Source of the DNA: an uncultured Streptococcus sp. | GTDB taxonomy: Bacteria > Bacillota > Bacilli > Lactobacillales > Streptococcaceae | Length of the DNA stretch: 22,579 bases | Direction of reading: 5' to 3' | Assembly: GCA_902461025.1 (NCBI GenBank) | Contig: CABPWC010000013.1 | Coordinates: 1 to 22,579, forward strand | Part shown: piece by piece, positions 16,675 to 22,579 of the stretch | Numbering within the stretch: position 1 is the first letter of the stretch | Layout: every line of letters starts with the position of its first letter | The notes under the pieces: generated by a model | The model's input: only the letters and a program-made list of their open reading frames with translations | Told to the model about the DNA's origin: nothing | Database searches by the model: none | Program-made: the position numbers and the translations under genes

Positions 16675-16693
16675 ATTTATTAGGCCTTTTTTT
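16664..16693 (+). terminator. Terminator of the M16-mre operon
   Basis: AAAGGC (16664-16669) pairs with GCCTTT (16684-16689), with an inner TAATA/TATTA pairing and a G-G mismatch between, followed by a T-run to 16693. Confidence 0.85.
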
Positions 16694-16695
16694 GA

Positions 16696-16701
16696 TATAC
16701 T
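16696..16701 (+). promoter_or_regulatory. pcsB -10 element
   Basis: TATACT at 16696-16701 lies 17 bases from the weak -35 region (ATATTT, 16673-16678). The leader is about 30 bases, with AAAGAAGGAG before the ATG. Confidence 0.7.
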
Positions 16702-16736
16702 AGTATTGTCTTTTTAAAGAAGGAGTATTTACACTT

Positions 16737-17945
16737 ATGAAGAAAAAAATTCTAGCATCACTATTATTAAGTACAGTATTAGTTTCACAAGGAGCTGTGC
16801 TTTCAAGTGTTAAAGCTAACACAACAGATGAAAAAATTGCAGCTCAAGATAGCAAAATTAGTGAGTTGACAACACAACAAAAGGAAGCTCAAAAACAAGT
16901 AGACGAAATTCAAACTAAAGTTTCAGCTATTCAATCAGAGCAAGAAAAATTACAATCTGAAAACGAAAAGCTTCAAGAAGAGTCTAAAAAACTTGAAGGA
17001 GAAATTGCAGAGCTTTCAAAAAATATCGTAGCTCGTAATGAATCGCTTGAAAACCAAGCTCGTAGTGCACAAACTAACGGAACTGCTACAAGCTACATTA
17101 ATACAATTATTAACTCTAACTCAATCACAGAAGCTATTTCTCGTGTAGCAGCTATGAGTGAAATTGTCTCAGCAAACAATAAAATGTTGCAACAACAAAA
17201 AGAAGATAAAAAGGCTATCTCTGAAAAACAAGTTGCTAACAATGAAGCAATCAACACAGTTATTGCCAACCAACAAACACTTGCTGATGACGCTCAAGCT
17301 TTGACAACAAAACAAGCTGAATTGAAAGCAGCCGAGTTGAATCTTGCAGCTGAAAAAGCTACTGCAGAAAGTGAAAAAGCAACCTTGCTAGAGCAAAAAG
17401 CAGCGGCTGAAGCAGAAGCGAAAGCAGCAGCAGAAGCAGAAGCAGCATACAAAGCGAAACAAACAAGTCAACAACAAACGGTTGCTGCTTCAGCAAACAC
17501 AACTTTTGCTGCACAAGTACAAGCAACTTCAAGTTCTTCATCATCAGATGATGATTCAAGTTACACTCCTGCAGCAACTACTGTAAGTCAACGACCAACT
17601 TATAGCTCAAATGCTTCAAGTTACCCTGTAGGTCAGTGTACATGGGGAGCAAAAACTTTGGCGCCATGGGCTGGTGATTATTGGGGTAATGGTGGCCAGT
17701 GGGCTACTAGTGCAGCAGCAGCAGGTTTCCGTACAGGCTCTACACCACAAGTTGGTGCAATCGCTTGTTGGGATGATGGTGGCTACGGACACGTAGCGGT
17801 TGTTACTGCTGTTGAGTCAACAACGCGTATTCAAGTTTCAGAATGTAACTATGATGGTAGTGGTACTCAACCAATCGGAAATTACCGTGGATGGTTTAAT
17901 CCTACAGCATCACGTGGTACAGTAAGATACATTTATCCAAACTAA
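16737..17945 (+). CDS. pcsB: PcsB, secreted septal peptidoglycan hydrolase (CHAP domain)
   Basis: A secreted hydrolase needed for daughter-cell separation in streptococci, activated by the FtsEX complex. Of 402 residues: signal peptide (about 1-27, cleaved near VKA-NTT); long coiled coil (about 32-240, rich in Gln, Lys, Glu) ending in an Ala/Glu/Lys run; Ser-rich linker (about 255-290); and a C-terminal CHAP domain from YPVGQCTWG. The nucleophile is Cys301 and the catalytic His is 352 (GYGHVAVV); the 51-residue spacing equals the Cys292-His343 pair I recall for the pneumococcal protein, which is about ten residues shorter in the linker. The last 35 residues (SECNYDG to IYPN) differ from the pneumococcal end as I remember it. 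Codon use suggests high expression. Control is by WalR (box at 16658-16674). Confidence 0.96.
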   Translation: MKKKILASLLLSTVLVSQGAVLSSVKANTTDEKIAAQDSKISELTTQQKEAQKQVDEIQTKVSAIQSEQEKLQSENEKLQEESKKLEGEIAELSKNIVARNESLENQARSAQTNGTATSYINTIINSNSITEAISRVAAMSEIVSANNKMLQQQKEDKKAISEKQVANNEAINTVIANQQTLADDAQALTTKQAELKAAELNLAAEKATAESEKATLLEQKAAAEAEAKAAAEAEAAYKAKQTSQQQTVAASANTTFAAQVQATSSSSSSDDDSSYTPAATTVSQRPTYSSNASSYPVGQCTWGAKTLAPWAGDYWGNGGQWATSAAAAGFRTGSTPQVGAIACWDDGGYGHVAVVTAVESTTRIQVSECNYDGSGTQPIGNYRGWFNPTASRGTVRYIYPN

Positions 17946-17967
17946 TATACTGATTATTATTCAATTT

Positions 17968-17996
17968 AGGGTGAGGTTTTATGAATCTCACCCTTT
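17968..17996 (+). terminator. pcsB terminator
   Basis: AGGGTGAG (17968-17975) pairs with CTCACCCT (17987-17994), extended by G-T and T-A pairs. Only three Ts follow, so some read-through into the next gene is possible. Confidence 0.7.
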
Positions 17997-18039
17997 GTAT
18001 AGTGTTTAAAAATAAATTTCATAATATCATTAGTTGTCA

Positions 18040-18113
18040 TTGACATATTATTTTCGTATTCGTTTAGGTAAAGCAATACGAAATATAGAGAATTAGCACA
18101 TAAGCAAGCTAAT
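18040..18113 (+). promoter_or_regulatory. Upstream region of the FemABX gene, with two inverted repeats
   Basis: A perfect TTGACA (18040-18045) has no good -10 at 16-18 bases. A 9-bp perfect inverted repeat (TTTCGTATT 18052-18060, AATACGAAA 18075-18083) covers the place where the -10 would be, and a 6-bp one (ATTAGC 18092-18097, GCTAAT 18108-18113) follows. They could be operators, RNA hairpins or remains of an insertion scar. The promoter of the next gene is therefore uncertain. Confidence 0.4.
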
Positions 18114-18152
18114 GAAGATAAAATAGATTTTAAGAGAGTTGGTACTGGAATT

Positions 18153-19364
18153 ATGTTTACGTATAAAATGAATGTTGATGCTCAAGAGTGGGATTTATTT
18201 TTGCAAAATCATCCTCAAGGAAATTTATTGCAGAGTAGCGATTGGTCCAAGATAAAGGATACTTGGGGGAATGAGAGAGTAGGATTTTATAAAGATAATC
18301 AATTGGTTGGGGTAGCGAATATCTTAATTCAGCCGCTACCATTAGGGCTTTCTATGTTCTATATTCCACGAGGCCCAGTAATTGACTATGAAGATAAAGA
18401 GCTTCTAAAATTTGTTCTGTTAACGTTGAAAAAACTTGCTAAAAAAAGCCATGCAATAATGGTTAAATTTGACCCAATTCTATTTATCAGTAAAGGTCTT
18501 ATTGGCCAAGAAACTGTTCAAAATTCTATGACTTTAGAAATTGTTGAAGAACTGAAAAAAAATAAAGTTCATTGGACTGGCTTAACAGAGAATATGGCAG
18601 AAAATATACAACCACGTTTTCAAGCTAATATTCATAAAGAAAATTTCTCACTGGATCAACTTTCTAAGTCTACTAGACAGGCCATCCGAACTGCAAGAAA
18701 TAAAGGATTGGAAGTAAAATTTGGTGGGCTCGATTTATTAGATAAATTTTCGTTTTTAATGAAGAAAACAGAGTCTCGCAAGAACATTAGTTTACGAGAC
18801 AAAGATTATTATCAAAAGTTACTGACTACTTATCCTAACCACTCTTTTATCACACTAAGCTATTTAGATTTACATAATAGATTGAAAGAAGTTGAGAAGC
18901 AACTTGAAAAGAATCTAAAAACAGCGCAGAAGTTTACAGATAAAACAAAAGAAGGCAAAGTAAAAGATAATCAGCAAGAGAGAAACCGATTAGAAGAAGA
19001 AATTTCTTTTCTTAAGGGCTATATTGATAAAGGAGATAGTGTTGTCCCATTGTCTGGCACTTTAACTATCGAATTTGGGAAAACTTCTGAAAACTTATAT
19101 GCTGGAATGAATGAAGAATTTAGACACTATCAACCAGCTATTCCTACATGGTTTGAGACAGCTCAACATTCTTTTGAACGAGGGGCTGAGACTCATAATA
19201 TGGGTGGAATTGAAAACAACTTAGAGGGTGGGTTAATTAACTTTAAATCCAAATTTAATCCTACTATCGAGGAATTTGTTGGTGAGTTTAATTATCCAAC
19301 CAGTTCATTATACTTCTTGTTTAATCTAGCTTATAAAATTCGTAAGAAACTTCGAAGTAGATAG
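18153..19364 (+). CDS. FemABX-family aminoacyltransferase, MurM/MurN-like
   Basis: A 403-residue protein of the FemABX/MurMN family, which uses aminoacyl-tRNA to add Ser, Ala or similar residues to the stem-peptide lysine of lipid II, giving branched, indirectly cross-linked peptidoglycan. The N-terminal half resembles pneumococcal MurM from memory (NLLQSSDWSKIK and MFYIPRGPVIDY). A charged helical-hairpin insertion lies at about residues 238-292, as in FemA. The C-terminal part carries GGIENNLEGGLINFKSKF, typical of the family. In S. pneumoniae murM and murN lie elsewhere and, as I recall, no such gene separates pcsB and rpsB, so this is probably an extra paralogue. The ribosome-binding site before the ATG is weak. 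It has its own terminator. The amino acid transferred cannot be told from sequence. Confidence 0.88.
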   Translation: MFTYKMNVDAQEWDLFLQNHPQGNLLQSSDWSKIKDTWGNERVGFYKDNQLVGVANILIQPLPLGLSMFYIPRGPVIDYEDKELLKFVLLTLKKLAKKSHAIMVKFDPILFISKGLIGQETVQNSMTLEIVEELKKNKVHWTGLTENMAENIQPRFQANIHKENFSLDQLSKSTRQAIRTARNKGLEVKFGGLDLLDKFSFLMKKTESRKNISLRDKDYYQKLLTTYPNHSFITLSYLDLHNRLKEVEKQLEKNLKTAQKFTDKTKEGKVKDNQQERNRLEEEISFLKGYIDKGDSVVPLSGTLTIEFGKTSENLYAGMNEEFRHYQPAIPTWFETAQHSFERGAETHNMGGIENNLEGGLINFKSKFNPTIEEFVGEFNYPTSSLYFLFNLAYKIRKKLRSR

Positions 19365-19417
19365 GATAAACTAATTATTTTGCCACTACATTAAATTTAA
19401 AAAAATTTAGCTATTAG

Positions 19418-19448
19418 AACATCTCAGCAATATATGTTGAGATGTTTT
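19418..19448 (+). terminator. Terminator of the FemABX gene
   Basis: A 12-bp stem with one G-T pair (19418-19429 with 19435-19446) closes an ATATA loop and ends in a short T-run. It isolates the gene from rpsB. Confidence 0.85.
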
Positions 19449-19500
19449 AAATTTAGAGTTTTTAACGAGTAATTTAATAAGGAGAAAATAACAAAACTAC

Positions 19501-19529
19501 TTGAAATAAAGCTCCAATTATGGTAGAAT
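19501..19529 (+). promoter_or_regulatory. rpsB promoter
   Basis: TTGAAA (19501-19506), a 17-base spacer and TAGAAT (19524-19529), with TGG just upstream of the -10. The start should be near 19536, giving a leader of about 110 bases. Confidence 0.85.
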
Positions 19530-19535
19530 GAAACT

Positions 19536-19645
19536 TGTCGTGTGAACGATAATACTCATTCTTGATGAATTGTGAAACTGTTGCCTTCGGGTTGTTTTGC
19601 AAGTTGAAATTGAGGAGAGGAAAAAACAAAAAAGGAGAAATACTC
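19536..19645 (+). promoter_or_regulatory. rpsB 5' leader, possible structured RNA
   Basis: This leader is much longer than others in the window. It holds a CCTTCGGG tetraloop hairpin (about 19582-19589) inside a possible outer pairing of TTGC with GCAA, then a purine-rich stretch and the ribosome-binding site AAAGGAG. S2 controls its own operon through the leader in some bacteria; whether this one does so is inference. No known motif is recognised. Confidence 0.35.
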
Positions 19646-20428
19646 ATGGCAGTAATTTCAATGAAACAACTTCTTGAGGCTGGTGTACACTTTGGTCACC
19701 AAACTCGTCGCTGGAACCCTAAGATGGCTAAGTACATCTTCACTGAGCGTAACGGAATCCACGTTATCGACTTGCAACAAACTGTAAAATACGCTGACCA
19801 AGCATACGACTTTATGCGTGATGCAGCAGCTAACGATGCAGTTGTATTGTTTGTTGGTACTAAGAAACAAGCTGCTGACGCTGTTAAAGAAGAAGCAGAA
19901 CGTTCAGGTCAATACTACATCAACCACCGTTGGTTGGGTGGAACTCTTACTAACTGGGGAACTATCCAAAAACGTATCGCTCGTTTGAAAGAAATTAAAC
20001 GTATGGAAGAAGAAGGAATCTTTGATGTTCTTCCTAAGAAAGAAGTTGCACTTCTCAACAAACAACGTGCACGTCTTGAAAAATTCTTGGGTGGTATCGA
20101 AGATATGCCTCGTATCCCAGATGTAATGTACGTAGTTGACCCACATAAAGAGCAAATCGCTGTTAAAGAAGCTAAAAAATTGGGTATCCCAGTTGTAGCG
20201 ATGGTTGACACAAACACTGATCCAGATGATATCGATGTAATCATCCCAGCTAACGATGACGCTATCCGCGCAGTTAAGTTGATCACAGCTAAATTGGCAG
20301 ATGCTATCATCGAAGGTCGCCAAGGTGAAGATGCTGTAGCAGCAGTTGAAGCAGAATTTACAGCTTCAGAAGCTCAAGCAGATTCAATCGAAGAAATCGT
20401 TGAAGTTGTTGAAGGCGACAACGCTTAA
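19646..20428 (+). CDS. rpsB: 30S ribosomal protein S2
   Basis: Component of the small ribosomal subunit, needed for assembly of the head and for binding of S1-type proteins. The 260-residue protein begins MAVISMKQLLEAGVHFGHQ, the classic S2 N-terminus, includes HRWLGGTLTNWGTI, and ends in an acidic tail. The frame is open upstream to 19562, but the extension is in the leader, whereas the ATG at 19646 follows AAAGGAG, so the shorter form is correct. Codon use is strongly biased as for highly expressed genes. It pairs with tsf, the usual bacterial arrangement. Confidence 0.98.
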   Translation: MAVISMKQLLEAGVHFGHQTRRWNPKMAKYIFTERNGIHVIDLQQTVKYADQAYDFMRDAAANDAVVLFVGTKKQAADAVKEEAERSGQYYINHRWLGGTLTNWGTIQKRIARLKEIKRMEEEGIFDVLPKKEVALLNKQRARLEKFLGGIEDMPRIPDVMYVVDPHKEQIAVKEAKKLGIPVVAMVDTNTDPDDIDVIIPANDDAIRAVKLITAKLADAIIEGRQGEDAVAAVEAEFTASEAQADSIEEIVEVVEGDNA

Positions 20429-20449
20429 TTCGTATAAATAGTAATTACC

Positions 20450-20486
20450 TAGGAGGGCGGGGCTTAGCCCGGCTCTCCTATTTTTT
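20450..20486 (+). terminator. Strong hairpin with T-run between rpsB and tsf
   Basis: A 14-position stem (20450-20463 with 20467-20480) with one G-G mismatch and one G-T pair, loop TTA, followed by six Ts, formally a complete Rho-independent terminator. It lies inside the rpsB-tsf pair, with no clear promoter after it, so it probably acts as a partial terminator or attenuator. Its right arm can instead pair with the tsf ribosome-binding site. Confidence 0.85.
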
Positions 20487-20507
20487 AAAAAATATAGGAG
20501 AATCAAA

Positions 20508-21548
20508 ATGGCAGAAATTACAGCTAAACTTGTTAAAGAGTTACGTGAAAAATCTGGTGCTGGTGTCATGGACGCTAAAAAAGCATTGGTTGAAGTTGAA
20601 GGTGATATCGAAAAAGCGATTGAATTGCTTCGCGAAAAAGGTATGGCTAAAGCAGCTAAGAAAGCTGACCGTGTTGCTGCAGAAGGTTTGACTGGTGTTT
20701 ATGTTAATGGTAACGTTGCAGCAGTAGTTGAAGTAAATGCTGAAACTGACTTCGTTGCGAAAAACGCTCAATTCGTTGAATTGGTAAATGCAACAGCTAA
20801 AGTAATCGCTGAAGGTAAACCAGCTAACAACGAAGAAGCTCTTGCTTTGACAATGCCTTCAGGTGAAACTCTTGAAGCTGCATACGTATCTGCAACAGCT
20901 ACAATCGGTGAAAAAATCTCATTCCGTCGTTTTGCTTTGCTCGAAAAAACAGATACTCAACACTTTGGTGCTTACCAACACAATGGCGGACGCATCGGTG
21001 TTATCTCTGTCATCGAAGGTGGAGACGAAGCGCTTGCTAAACAAATCTCAATGCACATCGCTGCAATGAAACCAACTGTTCTTTCATACAAAGAATTGGA
21101 TGAGCAATTTGTTAAAGATGAATTGGCACAATTGAACCATGTTATCGACCAAGACAACGAAAGCCGTGCAATGGTTGGTAAACCAGCTCTTCCACACTTG
21201 AAGTATGGTTCAAAAGCTCAATTGACTGACGAAGTAATCGCTCAAGCTGAGGAAGATATCAAAGCTGAATTGGCAGCTGAAGGTAAACCAGAAAAAATCT
21301 GGGATAAAATCATCCCAGGTAAAATGGACCGCTTCATGCTTGACAACACTAAAGTTGACCAAGCTTACACACTTCTTGCACAAGTTTACATCATGGATGA
21401 CAGCAAGACAGTTGAAGCATACCTTGAATCAGTTAACGCTTCAGTAGTTGAGTTCGCTCGCTTTGAAGTTGGTGAAGGTATCGAGAAAGCTGCGAATGAC
21501 TTTGAAGCTGAAGTTGCAGCTACAATGGCAGCAGCCTTGAATAACTAA
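20508..21548 (+). CDS. tsf: Elongation factor Ts
   Basis: Nucleotide exchange factor that releases GDP from EF-Tu so it can be reloaded with GTP during translation elongation. The 346-residue protein starts with the UBA-like N-terminal domain (MAEITAKLVKELREKSGAG), followed by the conserved TDFVAKN motif (residues 80-86, Asp81 and Phe82 contacting EF-Tu), then the core domain with a streptococcal insertion. The ribosome-binding site ATAGGAG is seven bases before the ATG and is complementary to the arm of the preceding hairpin. Codon use is strongly biased. Confidence 0.98.
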   Translation: MAEITAKLVKELREKSGAGVMDAKKALVEVEGDIEKAIELLREKGMAKAAKKADRVAAEGLTGVYVNGNVAAVVEVNAETDFVAKNAQFVELVNATAKVIAEGKPANNEEALALTMPSGETLEAAYVSATATIGEKISFRRFALLEKTDTQHFGAYQHNGGRIGVISVIEGGDEALAKQISMHIAAMKPTVLSYKELDEQFVKDELAQLNHVIDQDNESRAMVGKPALPHLKYGSKAQLTDEVIAQAEEDIKAELAAEGKPEKIWDKIIPGKMDRFMLDNTKVDQAYTLLAQVYIMDDSKTVEAYLESVNASVVEFARFEVGEGIEKAANDFEAEVAATMAAALNN

Positions 21549-21554
21549 TCATAC

Positions 21555-21580
21555 AAAAGGAAGCAATTTGCTTCCTTTTT
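21555..21580 (+). terminator. tsf terminator
   Basis: A 10-bp stem (21555-21564 with 21570-21579) with a T-run, directly after the tsf stop codon. Confidence 0.9.
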
Positions 21581-21596
21581 CTTTTATAAAAATTTA

Positions 21597-21618
21597 AAAG
21601 CCCTTTAACAAGGGCTTT
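21597..21618 (-). terminator. cysK terminator
   Basis: A perfect 9-bp stem (AAAGCCCTT 21597-21605 with AAGGGCTTT 21610-21618) around a four-base loop. On the minus strand it is followed by T-rich sequence (21596-21587), 14 bases after the cysK stop. Confidence 0.85.
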
Positions 21619-21632
21619 GTGTATTTAGGAGA

Positions 21633-22559
21633 CTACACTTCAAATTCATAGAGCGCTGTAGATAGGTAACGTTCTCCGTTATCTGGTGCAAGCGCAAGGA
21701 CTTTTTTACCTGCCCCAAGTTTTTTAGCAACTTCGATTGCTGCATAGATAGCCGCAGCAGAAGAAATACCTACCAAGAAGCCTTCTTTTCCGCCAATCTC
21801 ACGGCCAAGTGCAAGGGCATTGTCTGATGTTACACGAACAATCCCATCGTAAGCTTCCGTATCAAGTGTTTCTGGAATAAATCCAGCTGAGATACCTTGA
21901 ATTTTGTGAGGTCCTGGTTTTTCACCTGACAAGATTGCTGATTCGTCTGCCTCAACTGCAAAAACTTGAATGTTTGAATTAGCAGCTTTAAGGGCGTGAG
22001 AGACACCAGAAATAGTTCCTCCAGTACCAACACCAGCAACAAAGGCATCTAAACCATCAGTTCCGAAATCAGCTAGAATTTCAGCTCCTGTTGTTCTTTC
22101 GTGAACTTCTGGGTTAGCTTGGTTGACGAATTGTAAAGGTAGGAAACCATCGCGCTCAGCAGCAATTTCTTGCGCTTTCGCAATCGCACCTTTCATCCCT
22201 TCGCTACCAGGAGTAAGGACTAGTTCAGCACCATAAGCTTGGATGATCTTACGACGTTCAACACTCATTGTTTCAGGCATAACGATAACAACTTTATAGC
22301 CTTTAGCAGCACCAACCCATGAAAGACCAATACCAGTATTACCACTTGTTGCTTCTACAATAGTAGAGCTCGGTTTCAGTTTCCCTTCTTGCTCGGCTTT
22401 TTCAATCATGCTAAGAGCAATACGGTCTTTAACCGATGAACCTGGGTTGAAAGCTTCCAGTTTTACATAAACATCTGCTGCACCTTCTGGTACAATGTTA
22501 TTCAATTTAACAATCGGTGTTTTTCCGATAAGTTCTGTGATATTGTTATAAATAGCCAT
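21633..22559 (-). CDS. cysK: Cysteine synthase (O-acetylserine sulfhydrylase)
   Basis: A pyridoxal-phosphate enzyme that makes cysteine from O-acetylserine and sulfide in the cytoplasm. The 308-residue protein is full length. PLP-binding Lys44 lies in NPGSSVKDR, the substrate loop is TSGNT (71-75) and the phosphate-binding loop is GTGGT (178-182). The start follows AAAGAGGTG on the minus strand. It is convergent with tsf and has its own terminator; its promoter lies beyond the window edge, so regulation (for example by a LysR-type CysR or CmbR) cannot be judged. Confidence 0.96.
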   Translation of the reverse strand: MAIYNNITELIGKTPIVKLNNIVPEGAADVYVKLEAFNPGSSVKDRIALSMIEKAEQEGKLKPSSTIVEATSGNTGIGLSWVGAAKGYKVVIVMPETMSVERRKIIQAYGAELVLTPGSEGMKGAIAKAQEIAAERDGFLPLQFVNQANPEVHERTTGAEILADFGTDGLDAFVAGVGTGGTISGVSHALKAANSNIQVFAVEADESAILSGEKPGPHKIQGISAGFIPETLDTEAYDGIVRVTSDNALALGREIGGKEGFLVGISSAAAIYAAIEVAKKLGAGKKVLALAPDNGERYLSTALYEFEV

Positions 22560-22579
22560 GTTAGCACCTCTTTATATAA

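Noticed and set aside
17391..17460. Repetitive GCAGAAGC-type run in pcsB as a DNA repeat element
   Set aside because: It only encodes the Ala/Glu/Lys-rich end of the PcsB coiled coil; no regular unit beyond codon repetition.
18057..18084. Near-matches to the competence cin-box TACGAATA around the inverted repeat
   Set aside because: One arm has one mismatch but faces away from the FemABX gene; the other has two mismatches. Not enough for a ComX promoter.
19562..19645. In-frame extension of rpsB upstream of its ATG
   Set aside because: It lies in the untranslated leader close to the transcription start, lacks a ribosome-binding site and is not part of known S2 proteins.
19904..20323. Overlapping long antisense frames opposite rpsB
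   Set aside because: Two different antisense frames are open at once, an effect of the biased codons of rpsB, and neither has start signals.

Overview
The window is a contiguous piece of the chromosome of a low-GC Gram-positive coccus, almost certainly a Streptococcus of the mitis/oralis group. Three things point there: the gene order (ABC-F, trpS, guaB, recF, yaaA-like, two M16 peptidases, rodZ, pgsA, ecfA1-ecfA2-ecfT, mreC-mreD, pcsB, rpsB, tsf, cysK), the PcsB and RodZ sequences, and TG-extended -10 promoters. From memory this is the order of the origin-proximal arm of S. pneumoniae. One gene does not fit the pneumococcal order as I remember it: a MurM/MurN-like FemABX gene between pcsB and rpsB. 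This favours a commensal relative such as S. oralis, S. mitis or S. infantis. It is core chromosome. I see no tRNA or rRNA gene, insertion sequence, prophage or CRISPR array, and no stretch over 300 bases without a gene.

Layout. 1-2624: 3' part of a YhgE/Pip-type membrane protein gene cut by the window edge, followed at once by a perfect 16-bp parS site. 2737-4359 (-): ABC-F ATPase of the YkpA/YbiT type. 4567-5592 trpS and 5756-7234 guaB, each with its own promoter and terminator. 8752-7290 (-): a two-gene unit, an S4-domain protein followed by recF. 8912-16643 (+): nine tightly packed genes without an internal terminator (ymfF-like, ymfH-like, rodZ, pgsA, ecfA1, ecfA2, ecfT, mreC, mreD), probably one long transcript. 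It combines two M16-family proteins, peripheral cell-wall elongation (RodZ, MreC, MreD), phosphatidylglycerol synthesis (PgsA) and the shared energy-coupling module for vitamin uptake (EcfA1A2T). A second parS-like site lies inside ecfA1. 16737-17945: pcsB, the septal cell-wall hydrolase, with a WalR (VicR) box overlapping the upstream terminator. 18153-19364: the MurM/MurN-like gene. 19646-21548: rpsB-tsf with a strong hairpin between them. 22559-21633 (-): cysK.

How the genes work together. The main theme is envelope growth and division. PgsA supplies anionic lipid; RodZ, MreC and MreD organise peripheral peptidoglycan synthesis; PcsB splits septal wall; the FemABX protein probably adds amino-acid branches to the peptidoglycan precursor. 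The two parS sites connect the region to ParB loading and origin segregation. The rest is housekeeping: translation (trpS, rpsB, tsf, the ABC-F protein), guanine nucleotide synthesis (guaB), recombination repair (recF) and cysteine synthesis (cysK).

No wholly new system is evident. The items most worth a second look are the parS pair, the two WalR boxes (one perfect, upstream of the ABC-F gene), the degenerate second ATPase site of the ABC-F protein, the possible terminator/RBS-sequestering switch between rpsB and tsf, the MurM-like gene, and paired inverted repeats in two intergenic regions.
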